Below are positions 1 through 9,671 of a stretch of DNA of 64,000 nt, piece after piece. This DNA is from Zanthoxylum bungeanum. Lineage: Eukaryota > Streptophyta > Magnoliopsida > Sapindales > Rutaceae. Made by a program: the position numbers and the translations under genes. The DNA lies in the NCBI GenBank assembly GCA_019454045.1, contig SKCR01023730.1, positions 62,001-126,000 of the forward strand, written 5' to 3'. The notes below the pieces were generated by a model. The model made no database searches, was not told the DNA's origin, and worked only from the letters and a program-made list of their open reading frames with translations. Numbering within the stretch: position 1 is the stretch's first letter; each line of letters begins with the position of its first letter.

Positions 1-10
1 TTATCACCGG

Positions 11-1114
11 ATGCCAGAACCAAGCAATACCACATTTGCTCAACAGAACTCAATGAGGAGATGTGACATATGTAATGGTAACCACCATAGAGATTATTGC
101 GAATACAACTACCATACAGGGTGGCAGAGCTATCAAGATCCTTCATGGTATGACAAGCCATCACATTTCATAAAACCACATTTTCCATCTTATCCACCAT
201 CTACCTATGATCTTCATCAACAATCAGAACAATCAGAAAAAGATCAGTTGCTAAACATGCTCAAAGATGTGTTCAAAAAATGAGAAGAAAAGATGGATAC
301 AATGCTTGAAACATTCCAGAATCAACTCAAAAGCATTCAGAGTAACGCAGAATCCATACAGAGAATGACAGATCAAATCAGATAATTAACAGAAAACCAG
401 AACTACATACCTCAAGAACCAGTTTCAGATGACACTGATGAAGCCTTCGATTACCAATCATTTCACAATGACACTTCAACAGAGGAGGAGGCTGAGCAGT
501 ATCAACAACCAGAGGTATCAGTTCAGGAGCCCGAACTGGCAAAGTCTCGATTTGATTTTTATTATTCAGATTCTGACGAGGATGAAGCTGATCTATTTGT
601 ACCAACTGCACCAACAAATGAGGATGGAATTCGGTGTCCTCAAAATGAAGATCTTGGAGAATGCTTTGCACAAATGTTTGAAGAAGATCTTCCTGAATCA
701 TCCAATCCAGTCATATAAGAGGATGAAGACCTAAAATCTAACATTTCTTTTCATTCTCAGGTTGACAATTTTGAAACATGTATTTCACAGATGACAGATG
801 AAGAACTAAATACAGCAATTTTAAAAGACATCTGTAAAGAAAAGATGGAGCAAGAAGCAGAGCAAATGGAGGAGCAAATGTCTGACCTTAATAAAGATCC
901 AGAGCATTCAGGAAAAACATCGCTGTGTTGGGGAGTACAAATCAAAGATATCACCCAGAAGCTTAACAGAATGGAACTTCCATTCCCAGTCAAGCACCAT
1001 ACGAGACCTCCTAATTTTCTTTCTTTCTTTTCAGGAACCAAGAGAGCGATAAAGATTAAAAAGGTGGCACGAGCGCTGAATGAGACAAAACTCTTTTTGC
1101 CACTTTACCGTTAG
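11..1114 (+). pseudogene. Gag-like reading frame, broken by three stops
   Basis: One frame runs the whole length, interrupted only by stops at 281-283, 382-384 and 716-718; there are no frameshifts. Near its start is a Cys/His cluster, CDICNGNHHRDYC, resembling the nucleocapsid knuckle of Athila Gag although the spacing is not the classic CX2CX4HX4C. The rest is Gln-rich, then very acidic (Asp/Glu runs around 430-900), then a basic tail with IKIKKVARAL. This is likely the Gag C-terminal half of element A. The true start lies left of the window; the ATG at 11 is only the first one visible. The acidic and basic parts match no domain I recognise. An alternative is a captured sequence fused to Gag. 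Conservation of frame despite three stops suggests recent decay. Confidence 0.6.
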
Positions 1115-1233
1115 AAGAGACCCTTCAAAAGCAACGCTCACGGGATTGTCTTTAATCGGACATCCAAAACGACAATGAAACCTCCTTGACAGATAGATTT
1201 CAGTCACGTCTGGCTGAAGACGAAAAAATTACC

Positions 1234-1260
1234 GCTAGCAGGGAGGCAACCCATGCAATT
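1234..1260 (+). other. Conserved GGGAGGCAACCC junction motif
   Basis: GCTAGCAGGGAGGCAACCCATGCAATTTGT-type sequence just after the gag-like frame; GGG and CCC can pair around a six-base loop. The same block follows the gag-pro frame of element E (about 51860-51890, minus strand). I know this motif from the end of the coding region of Athila-like elements. Downstream in both copies is a T-rich run ending in TAG or CAG, which would suit a splice acceptor. Confidence 0.6.
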
Positions 1261-1641
1261 TGTCGTAATTTTTTTTCATATTTTGTGTGAACTTTTTAAT
1301 TTTGTGTGTTATTTTTGTAGGGAAAGGCACAAATGGAGCATTTTAAGACAGAAGGAATTGTGTTTGGCAATCAAAGATGAGAAACAATTCATTAGCAATG
1401 GCTGAATAAGGAATGAAATCTTGAGACACATCCTAATGAATTTATACTAAGCAAGTGGCATATTGCGTACACAATTCCGTTGCCTTAATTATTGCTTTGA
1501 TTCACTTTTCTGTTGTAATTATCTTTATTTTCGTAGACAAGATCCAGACTTTTTGACCTTTCACAATTTCTTTTGTTGTTTAGCTAACAAACGTCATCTG
1601 GAAGATACTAGTGCTATTATTACTCACCCTTTTTCAGGTAC

Positions 1642-1648
1642 TATAAAT
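1642..1648 (+). promoter_or_regulatory. TATA-like box before captured LOG
   Basis: CTATAAATTCAGCCCG lies 65 bp before the LOG start codon. The same box and spacing (66 bp) occur in element E (51030-51036, minus strand). Its retention in two diverged copies suggests that the captured segment includes the gene's own core promoter or 5' leader. Promoter activity is inferred only. Confidence 0.4.
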
Positions 1649-1706
1649 TCAGCCCGTCATTGCACTTTTGAAGGCATCCTAATTTGAGAAAGAAATACAT
1701 TAAAAA

Positions 1707-2359
1707 ATGGAACCCACTTCAAGAAGACGAGTTGAAAACATCTGCGTGTTTTGCGAGAGTAGTGTTGGTGTTAAGCCACAATACGTAGAAGCAGCACATG
1801 AATTGGGTCGAGTCTTAGCTGCAAGGAATATGCACTTAATATATGGCGGAGGCAATCTTGGATTAATGGGGATCGTTTCAAAGGCTGCACAGGAAGGAGG
1901 CAGTCACGTTTTGGGAATCATCCCAAAACCCTTCTCAGAGGCAAATCTTATTGAACCATCAAACGGAGAGGAACTAATCGTGCCAGGTATGTCTGAACGA
2001 CTGGTAGAAATGATTAACCGTGCTGATGCTTTTATTGCTTTGCCAGGTGGCTTGGGTACATTGGAGGAAAGTTTTATTGTACTATCTTGGGCGAACCTGA
2101 ACATACACCAGAAACCGCTTAGACTACTCAACGTTGACGGATTTTATGATTTTATTTGTGTGTTTCTTGATGATGCTCGGAGAAATGGGTTCGTGCAAAA
2201 CCTATGAAAGAACTCCTATTTACTGCTAGAACTGCTACGGATCTGATAGACCAACTCATAGCCTATGAACCACAAGTTGACCCTATCCTATCAAAAATAA
2301 ATTGGTCTGAGGACGATCGTGGTAAGAGACGTAGAATTAATCTGGATCTTAACCTTTAA
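1707..2359 (+). pseudogene. LOG-like: Captured LOG cytokinin-activating enzyme, one frameshift (copy 1)
   Basis: LOG enzymes (cytokinin riboside 5'-monophosphate phosphoribohydrolases) release free active cytokinin from its nucleotide in the cytosol. The frame from ATG 1707 shows the family core in order: ICVFCESS, the phosphate-binding YGGGNLGLMG, VLGIIPKP, MSERLVEM with the conserved Arg, PGGLGTLEE with the catalytic Glu, and LLNVDGFYDF. PGGLGT replaces the common PGGYGT. A stop at 2205-2207 follows a one-base deletion at 2195/2196; in the next frame the C-terminal third (MKELLFTART..., ending INLDLNL) stays open to TAA at 2357-2359. The full length would be about 217 residues, normal for LOG. 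There are no introns, unlike plant LOG genes, which points to capture from a spliced transcript. It lies inside element A, downstream of gag. About 88% identical to the 50318-50970 copy by eye over 160 residues. Confidence 0.88.
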
Positions 2360-3636
2360 TTTCCTGTAGATTTTCAGCTAAACAGGTACGACCTTCTAAA
2401 CTCTTCTTCTACTTTTTAAGACATTGGGGACAATGTCTCATTTAGGTTTGAGGGAGGGAATTAGTTAATCAGTACCTTATTTTTAGTTTGTGTGTTGTTT
2501 TTTATTTTTAGTCCAAAATTTTTCGAAAAATAAAAAAAAAATGAAAAATTTTCAAAAATTACAAAAATATTTTGTGTTTTTGTGTTTTTATTTTGACTAA
2601 AAATGTGAAATTGGTGAGAGATAGCCGAGTAAGGAGTTTCCACTCCTGAGACGTATCTCAAACCTATTTCGAAACAAGTTAATTTTTGTTTGTTTCCTTT
2701 TGAATTATTTAATTTGTGAATTCTCCTTAACACTGACTAAAATGGACCTTCATATGCCCAGTTGGCAGGTATTATCAATATGCATTGTAACATACGGTCG
2801 TGAGCTAAAATTGGAAAGTTTGTAATATTCAGTTCTCTAGTTTAATTGGAGGAAGCATCTGAAATAGTGATGGAGTAAAAAAAAAAAGTCCAAGATCCGA
2901 GTTATTGAGTCTGTAAGGGTGTTTTAACACCTAGTGCCCTAAAGCCAACTGGTTTGGGAGTCACTGGCCCAAAGCTCGCTACATGGATCAAAGATGCTGC
3001 AAAAATATATATATATCTGAAGTCTGAGTAATTAAGTTCGTAGGGGTGTCTTAACACCTGGTGCCCTAAAGCTCGCTACATAGACGGAAGGTATTGTATA
3101 TAAATAAAAAAAATCAAAGAAAAAATCAGAAAAATTATTCCATTGCTACAAAAAGGTGTGAAATCTGATAGAACTTTAGGACAAAAATATTACTCTCTTA
3201 TCAACTGCACTTATGGCTGTTGTGGGCAAAAATGAGTTGATTAATATTTTGTTGGTTGTGTATATGAAGAATGGTAAATATAATCGGAGAATTTACTTAT
3301 TCGGTAATTTAGAAAGAAACAAAACAACTAGTAACTTGGAGTAGAAGTTTCATCTGACTAGTCACTAACTTCTTTATTCTCTTTTCGCTTGTCTTTTTGC
3401 TTTTGTGTGCATTAGTTTCACTGCCTTTTTACTTTTTTAAAATGTTTGTGGGTATCGTTGCTGTAAACCCTCACGAGACTACAACTCGTCCACTAGGGAC
3501 ACCTAGGGGTTTAAAGGCTTGTTGCATACGCTAAATGCAACCGTGATCCATACGAAAGTGGCTTAGTTAAATTTTAATTATGTTATTTTATTCTATGTTT
3601 TGCTCGAGGACTAGCAAAATGTTAGGTTTGGGGGTG
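2360..3636 (+). other. Non-coding 3' region of element A with purine tract
   Basis: No credible gene. It starts with GACATTGGGGACAATGTCTC and a GGGAGGGAATTAG purine run, a signature I know from the 3' side of Athila-like pol regions. An A/T homopolymer zone follows (2515-2600). Two imperfect direct repeats at about 2889-2945 and 3018-3075 each carry GGTGT..TTAACACC, able to form a hairpin, followed by GTGCCCTAAAG. The tract GGTTTGGGGGTG (3625-3636) directly precedes the LTR and is the likely plus-strand primer. Confidence 0.6.
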
Positions 3637-5619
3637 TGATAAGTGGTAAATCTATCACTATTTCCCACTCATTTAACCTAATATTTTGTATATTTTCTTG
3701 AGTTTTGTGAATATTTTGATGTGTTTTGTGTTATTTTGTAGATAAATAAAGTTTCAGGACATTCTGGAGGTGATTTGGCCCAAAACGAACAAAATTAGAC
3801 AAAAAGGCATTTTCGTCATTTCGGCGTTGCGACGCCCAGCACTACAGCGTCGCGACGCCCAACATGTGCAGAATCTGCTAACATGCGCCTGGTCAACGGG
3901 TTAGAATTTGAGAAATTTGACTTTGCTAACGTGCGCCTTGCCACGTGTCACCATCACATCGGAGATGCTAAAGTGCGCCGGTGCCACGTGTCACGATCTA
4001 ACGGTGCCGATAATCGCCCTCCACATCATCAGTGTGACATCATCAATGACGTCATGAACAGTGCCACATCATCAGTGTGACGTAAGCAATGACGTCATGA
4101 ACAGTGCCACGTCATCGGATAAGAATCTGAGCCGACGAATCAGCAAGTGACACGTGTCACTATAGTTGGCATCGCGACGCTGAACCCTTTAGCGGTGCGA
4201 CGCTGGACCCCTATCCGTGCCTATAAATTGAGCTCGAGATTTCAGAATTCAGTGTACCTTCCTCTCTCTTCAATTCCTTCTAAAGAGAGAGTTTCTCTCT
4301 CTAAAATCTTTAGTTTTTATAGTTTTTATTTTTAATTTTTAGTTTTGTAAATAATTTTATTTCGTTTTGTAATAATAGTAATTTAATTTTTACTTTTCAC
4401 TTTTTACAGTTTTTACTATTTACTTTTTACTTTTTACAGTTTTTACTATTCACCATGATAAGGTAACTTCCTTATGTTAGGGTGAAAGGTAATTCTTTTA
4501 CTATTACTATTTAGATTAATCTCCCTTAAAAAATAATATATTTACTATTTAAAATTTGACTTAATCAGGATACCGCCAGATTGGTCGGTTGGTAATAAAA
4601 CTTATATTCCGCTTTTATTGCTGGTTATTTTGGTTCCGCCTTTATGGCTGGTTATTTTGGTTCCGCTTTTATGGCTGGTTATTTTGGTTCCGCCTATATG
4701 GCTGGTTGGTAATAATCACAAGTTTATATATTATTTTATTGGGAGATATCTAAATAAGTAGTAGTAGAAATAATTCCTTTTACCTAGTAGTAGAAATAAT
4801 TCCTTTTACCTTAGCATTTTATTTTATTTTATTTTTCAATATTTTTACTTTATGTCTTTTACTTTTATGTTTTTACTAGCCCTAGTTATGTGTTAGTTAT
4901 CTAGGGTTGTGATGACTTTTAATATCACTGGTTTATAAGGGGTTATTTTATAGTTTGGGTAATTTAAAAGTTTACTTATTAAGTCTTAAGCTTAATGCTT
5001 CTTGTTGTCTGATCACTAATAAGATTGATATGGTAAATCTAAAATGAACTAAACATAGGGATTTTAAGTTTCAGCCTTAGACTTAATAGCCCACGATCTT
5101 CCTTGAGGATAAATAACCCTTTAATAGATTTCCTTACAGGATAGGAATATACCTGTCGGGCGGGGGTAGCCATAATTGGAACTTAAACTTAATGAATCCA
5201 GATAATTTGGTTGACATAGACATATGATTCAATTGGGTTAAACTGGGTATTTGTAGTTGACCATCGACAGAGGCTTTTGCATAATTTAGTGTTCCAGGTT
5301 AGTAAATCGATTTATTACACAAACATAAAATAATCACTTCATCTTTTAAATGATATTAAAAGAAATCACAACCTTAGATCTTTGTGTCTTTTATTTTCCT
5401 TAGTATTTTCTTTTATCTTTTTATTTATTTATTTAGCAAATCTACAATCAACCAAATCAATCAAGCAATCATTTTCTTCTCCCTCAATTAGATATATGTA
5501 AATAAATAAATTCGATAATTAATAACAACAGTAGGAATTAAGTCCTCGTGGGATCGATATTTTTATACTACTTGAACGATATGTGCGCTTGCGTTATACG
5601 TGTGTGTTTACGCCGGTCA
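3637..5619 (+). repeat. 3' LTR of Athila-like element A
   Basis: Starts TGATAAGTGGTAAATC and ends CGCCGGTCA (TG...CA), 1983 bp. A TATA-like GCCTATAAATTG lies near 4219-4230. The terminal 80 bp (CCTCGTGGGATCGATATTTTTATACTACTTGAACG and onward) are nearly identical to the ends of the LTRs at 27066, 50149 and 54724. The central part differs between copies and holds a short tandem repeat. Confidence 0.85.
4607..4709 (+). repeat. 27-bp tandem repeat inside LTR
   Basis: About four units of TTCCGCCTTTATGGCTGGTTATTTTGG with single-base variants. The solo LTR at 27066-28924 has spaced copies of the same GGCGGT/CCAGCCATA core (about 27890-28070), while the LTRs of element E have a different 14-bp array at this place. 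Confidence 0.8.
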
Positions 5620-6929
5620 TCATGGCTTAGTGCCATGAGTCCGAAGTGGATTCCATGTATATCAACTATGTTTGAACACTAGTTGTTGTCCCGGAAAGGC
5701 ATTGTGCCTACTGGTACTATATAAGTCTTCAAGGAAGACATACATGGAAGGCAAAATACCAACGTACTAAGCTAGGCTTGTAGCGAAAAGGTATCGTTAT
5801 CAACATTGTGTCGATTACAATGAAACCTTTTACCTGTTGCCATGAATAAATCCATTTGGATAATGCTTACTGATGCTGCATGTTACATTTATGAAATATA
5901 GCAGCTGAACGAAAATTCGCTTTCCTGAAAAGGAAACATTTTGAAGTATGTTTACAACATCCTGACGATTTTATCGTATCAAAACTAGCAAACAAGGTTT
6001 GCAGGTTATTCGATCCATGTTTGGATTGAAGCAATCATTAGGTTCTTGGAATTATCGTTTTGATGTAATCATAATGGTTTATGATTTAATTCAAAACGAG
6101 AAATGATTCTTGTGTATATAAGGAGGTTAGTGGGAGCGCACTGAAAGTGACTGTCCTAATAATGATGATATGTCATTTCTTGGAAATGATATTCCCATAT
6201 TACAATCGGTGAAAGCTTGGCTTTCATGAAAATTCTTCGTAGAATTCTTGGGAGAAACAACCGTTATTCTAGGAATAAAGATCTATTGGGATAGATTTAA
6301 AGTTGTTAACACTCTCCGAGAACTCGTACATTGAAAAATGTACGTGACCTGGTGTCTCATACGCTTTGAGCATATGGAGTCACAAAAAGGTCAATCCAAG
6401 TGATAGTCACTGGATTGATATTAAGAACATCCGTCAGTATCTTAGAGAACTAAGGATGATGTCTTAAACTATGGAGAATGAGAACTTGAAGTGACTGGGA
6501 TCACTGCTGCAAGTTTCCTAACCGATAAAAACAACGGTACTATACAGTTTGAATAACAGAACAGTGAGCTGGAAATCTTCCAAGCAAGATACTGTTACCG
6601 AATAAACAACAAATGCGGTTTATTGTTGTAGCTGAGGCAGCAATAGAAGCCATTTGGGTCGATGATATATCTAATTAGATTCGATATAGTTTTGTTAGCA
6701 GCTGAGCTAAGCGTCAGCACAAGCTAAAGAATTAATAGTCTCATCAACGATCCAGATATATACTTAGACTATTCATCTGATTCGTTCGGATTATACATCG
6801 TGGAGATGTGATGATCAAATAAATCACATCAGACGATAATCATGCAAATCCGCTGACGAAAGCCTTTCCTCAGCAATTTGAGCGAACCGTACATAGTTCG
6901 GGTGTATGACACTCGAGTGACTGGCTATA
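5620..6929 (+). pseudogene. Copia RT/RNase H relic of element F
   Basis: No open frame survives, but the order of fragments matches the end of a copia polyprotein. Near 5785 the sequence reads like the RT entry (KRYRYQHC, then NETFYLLP). At about 6570-6690 come the RNase H remnants SWKSSKQDTV-like and EAAIEAIW-like. At 6720-6900 come RDIVERG-like and SDDNHANPLTKAFPQQFE. Stops and frameshifts are frequent, and many are shared with elements C, D1 and D2, for example TTTGAATAAC at about 6547. The protein would have been the element's reverse transcriptase and RNase H; it cannot be made here. Confidence 0.75.
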
Positions 6930-6944
6930 GGCCAAGTGGGAGAT

Positions 6945-8888
6945 TGTTGGACAATTATGACCCATAGCGTCACTATTTGTACAGATCATGGTGTTGTTGT
7001 ACAAATTAACCATGTGACAAGGAGATTGCACTCTTATCAATTATGATTAGATCACCTAGATGTATAAATGATAGGAGGTCCTTATGATTAGTTCCTGGAT
7101 TGAGATGATATGAGACAGTATCAGTCCTCGAAGGTTTAATCATTAAATATCCCTAGTTGTAGTATTATCGAGACTGGACATCGATAATGCGGAATAGACT
7201 AGTATCGCACTTGTGCGCGTTATGGGAGCATAACGGCATAGTTCTCATATATTTAAGTATTGGATACTTTTGCAAGTGTGATAGGAGGTTGTGTTTACCG
7301 ATGGTACGGAAACAGCTTCGCTTTGGATAGACCCATCGAAATTCCATTGGTAGTATGACTATGTGTCTATGGAAGTCTGAAATCAGGGTAGGTGTATTTG
7401 GTCTTAACCTGAGACTTGCACCGCTAATACTTGCGAAAATCAATATGCTTTGGTTTTGGTCGTCTAGGGCTTTAATCGGTTCTGTGTACGCCTCTGCTGG
7501 GTATATTGAGAATTGTAGTGTATTGGGTGTGATGTCAAGATGGAAGTATCACTCCAGTCATAGTGGAGATGATGTCACGTAGGATACGGTACTAGTGCTC
7601 TTAAGTACTGCAGTCATCGGGATATTATGACTAGGTCATGTATTTTCGATTATAGAGACTAGTTACCAGACATCTGACATGTGCTTCGTACGGGGCATAC
7701 ACAGTTCCAGCCCTAGGCTTAGGACGTGACTATCCGATAATGGATCGATATATGCAATACTACGTATACTACGCCTGACATATATTATATATTCCAGTAA
7801 GAATATTTCTTGAGAATTGGGTAGGCACGGTGCTTTGCTAGAAGCCAACCATGTCTTGTAAATCGGTGAGCACGTGGTACGAGGTACGCACGTATTCGGA
7901 TAATCCGATGACCGTATTTACTGCCAACATATCCAGGGATCTCTTGGATCACTTCCCAAAGATTCACCGATGACAGTTGATTTAAATTAGAATTAATCTG
8001 GGATTAATTAAGAGAGAGAAAATTAATCTGGGATTAATTGAGGCTTTATTTAATCTGGGATTAAATGTGTTCGGAAGAGAGAGAACGCGATTAATTTGGA
8101 ATTAATCGGTAAAATAAATTTAATAGTTAAATTTGATTTTTCTATTTAATTTATTCGTATGGGCTAATATTAATATATCAGATATATTAATATGAATTGG
8201 ATTTCATTACAAAATTAAAGTCGAACTTTAATACGAACGAACGAATTAATTTAGAATTAATTCAAAGACGACGTTCGTAATATATTTGCGAGGCATCGTT
8301 ATTTATTTAATTAAATTATATTTAATTATTTAACGATGAGAGTTCGTTTAATCGGATTAAACGGATCCGGGCCGCGGCAAATGTTCGTAGAGACATTTGA
8401 ATTTTGAATTCAAATGTGGGGCCCACATTAATGTAGTAGTGGGAGAGTGGTTGGCATTTATGCCATACCATCCATTCCAACCACCTTGGAATGGTTTTGG
8501 CAAAACCATTTACCCAACCACCTTGTTTAGGTGAAAAGGGTAAATTGGCTTTTACCAAAACCCTTCTCTCTCTCTCATTTGGTGTAGAGAACATACTTGG
8601 AACAAAATGAAACCCTAATACACTCTAGAATGGGCGTGAACTTGCTTCATCTTTCTCTTTGATTTTGTTGCAAAATCAAAAAAGCTAGCACTTCATTGAA
8701 TCAACTAAGGTGATAGGGAAACCAACTCAAAGCATGGAATCAACACAAATGAAGGATCTTGGAGTTCTTCTTCTCAAAATTTTAAAAGCTCAAATCCATT
8801 CAATGTAAGTAATTCCGTAACTTATTTTGAATTTATGAACACCTTTTCTTGCTTATTAGATCCTTGGCATGTTCTAGGAACACTAACA
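6945..8888 (+). repeat. 3' LTR of copia-derived element F
   Basis: Begins TGTTGGACAATTATGACC directly after the purine tract and ends GTTCTAGGAACACTAACA, 1944 bp. It is the same LTR type as D1 and D2 in the opposite orientation. It carries three TTAATC-TGG-GATTAA inverted repeats at 7992-8066 and a GGGCCCAC-type element near 8420. Confidence 0.9.
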
Positions 8889-9671
8889 ATTGTATCCTGA
8901 GTGCAGACCATATTACTGTCCATTCGGAATCAGCTATGGAATTTATGTCCGGGTTTCCATCCTATATACCAATGGAATTTATTATGCACTAATTAAGCCC
9001 AATATATTAGAATTCAAATTTTAAACCATAAATCCAATTAATCTAATTAATTGATTTCCATGCATATCATATTCTAACTTAAACATTTTAAATTACATAA
9101 AATCATAATTTTATGTCTATAATGATAATGCATCTATGACATGTTATGGCAAGTAAAATGCATGAGTGGGCACCCTAAGCTATATGACATGTTATTCAAA
9201 CAATTCGAAATAAACATACATACAATATAAAAATTATTTTGCATTGACCGGGCTCTTATTTTTCCTATACTAATCTAATTAGTACACAAAATATACCAAG
9301 GCATTCCTTGGTCTTCAAATCCCGCTCCAAAGTGGTGTTGGCTCCATTTGCGACTTCGGTGCTCCAAATTACAAAATTGAAACTTTACTTTGAAAAATAA
9401 AATTACAACAAATGTAAACATTGGCCTTATGGCCTTACAACCCAAAAAACAAAAGCAACTACAAAAATAAGAGCCAGAAAAATTTATGACCAATGCAAAA
9501 TCCATTCATCACATGAAATAACAAAACCATTCATCATATGAATATCACAATGTGCCCACTCATCTAAACATGCATTTCATATTTATAACTCATACAAATA
9601 TATTAAAATCAGAAACTTTAAATGAAAAAGTGAAGGGTTAAGAACACTTTTCAACCTCGCTCTTGATGTCA
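8889..9671 (-). mobile_element. Leader fragment of copia-like element G
   Basis: No gene is visible. At the right end, TTGACATCAAGAGC read on the minus strand (about 9660-9673) resembles the iMet primer site of copia elements (11 of 13 bases match that of D1/D2). This places an LTR to its right and leader sequence to its left, with F inserted at 8889. The first 80 bp (8892-8970) match a motif found twice in the Tat LTR at 59365 and 61042, so this stretch could be a mixture of two repeats. The leader assignment is an inference. Confidence 0.45.

Larger units (their letters stand above)
1..5619 (+). mobile_element. Athila-like non-autonomous LTR retrotransposon A (3' part)
   Basis: The left end is cut by the window, so the 5' LTR and primer site are not seen. 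In order it holds a gag-like frame (11-1114), a conserved GGGAGGCAACCC hairpin, a LOG reading frame, a long AT-rich 3' region, a purine tract (3625-3636) and a 3' LTR (3637-5619) that begins TGATAAGTGG and ends CCGGTCA. No protease, RT, RNase H or integrase is present between gag and LOG, so the copy is non-autonomous. The LTR end matches those at 54724 and 27066, which tie it to the same family. It lies inside the pol relic of copia-like element F, which resumes at 5620. The expected right target duplication is TCATG (5620-5624); its left partner is outside the window. Confidence 0.85.
5620..8888 (+). mobile_element. Copia-derived element F (3' part)
   Basis: The right part of a Ty1/copia-derived element whose 5' half is displaced leftwards by insertion of element A. 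It contains a pol relic, the purine tract GGCCAAGTGGGAGAT (6930-6944) and a 3' LTR. The same relic, tract and LTR type occur in C, D1 and D2. The likely right target duplication starts ATTGT at 8889. Confidence 0.8.

Noticed and set aside
1463..1687. 74-codon frame before LOG copy 1
   Set aside because: The matching leader in element E is not open in this frame; more likely untranslated leader.
4147..4335. Short frame before the TATA-like region of an LTR
   Set aside because: Entirely within the LTR of element A and not conserved in the other LTRs.
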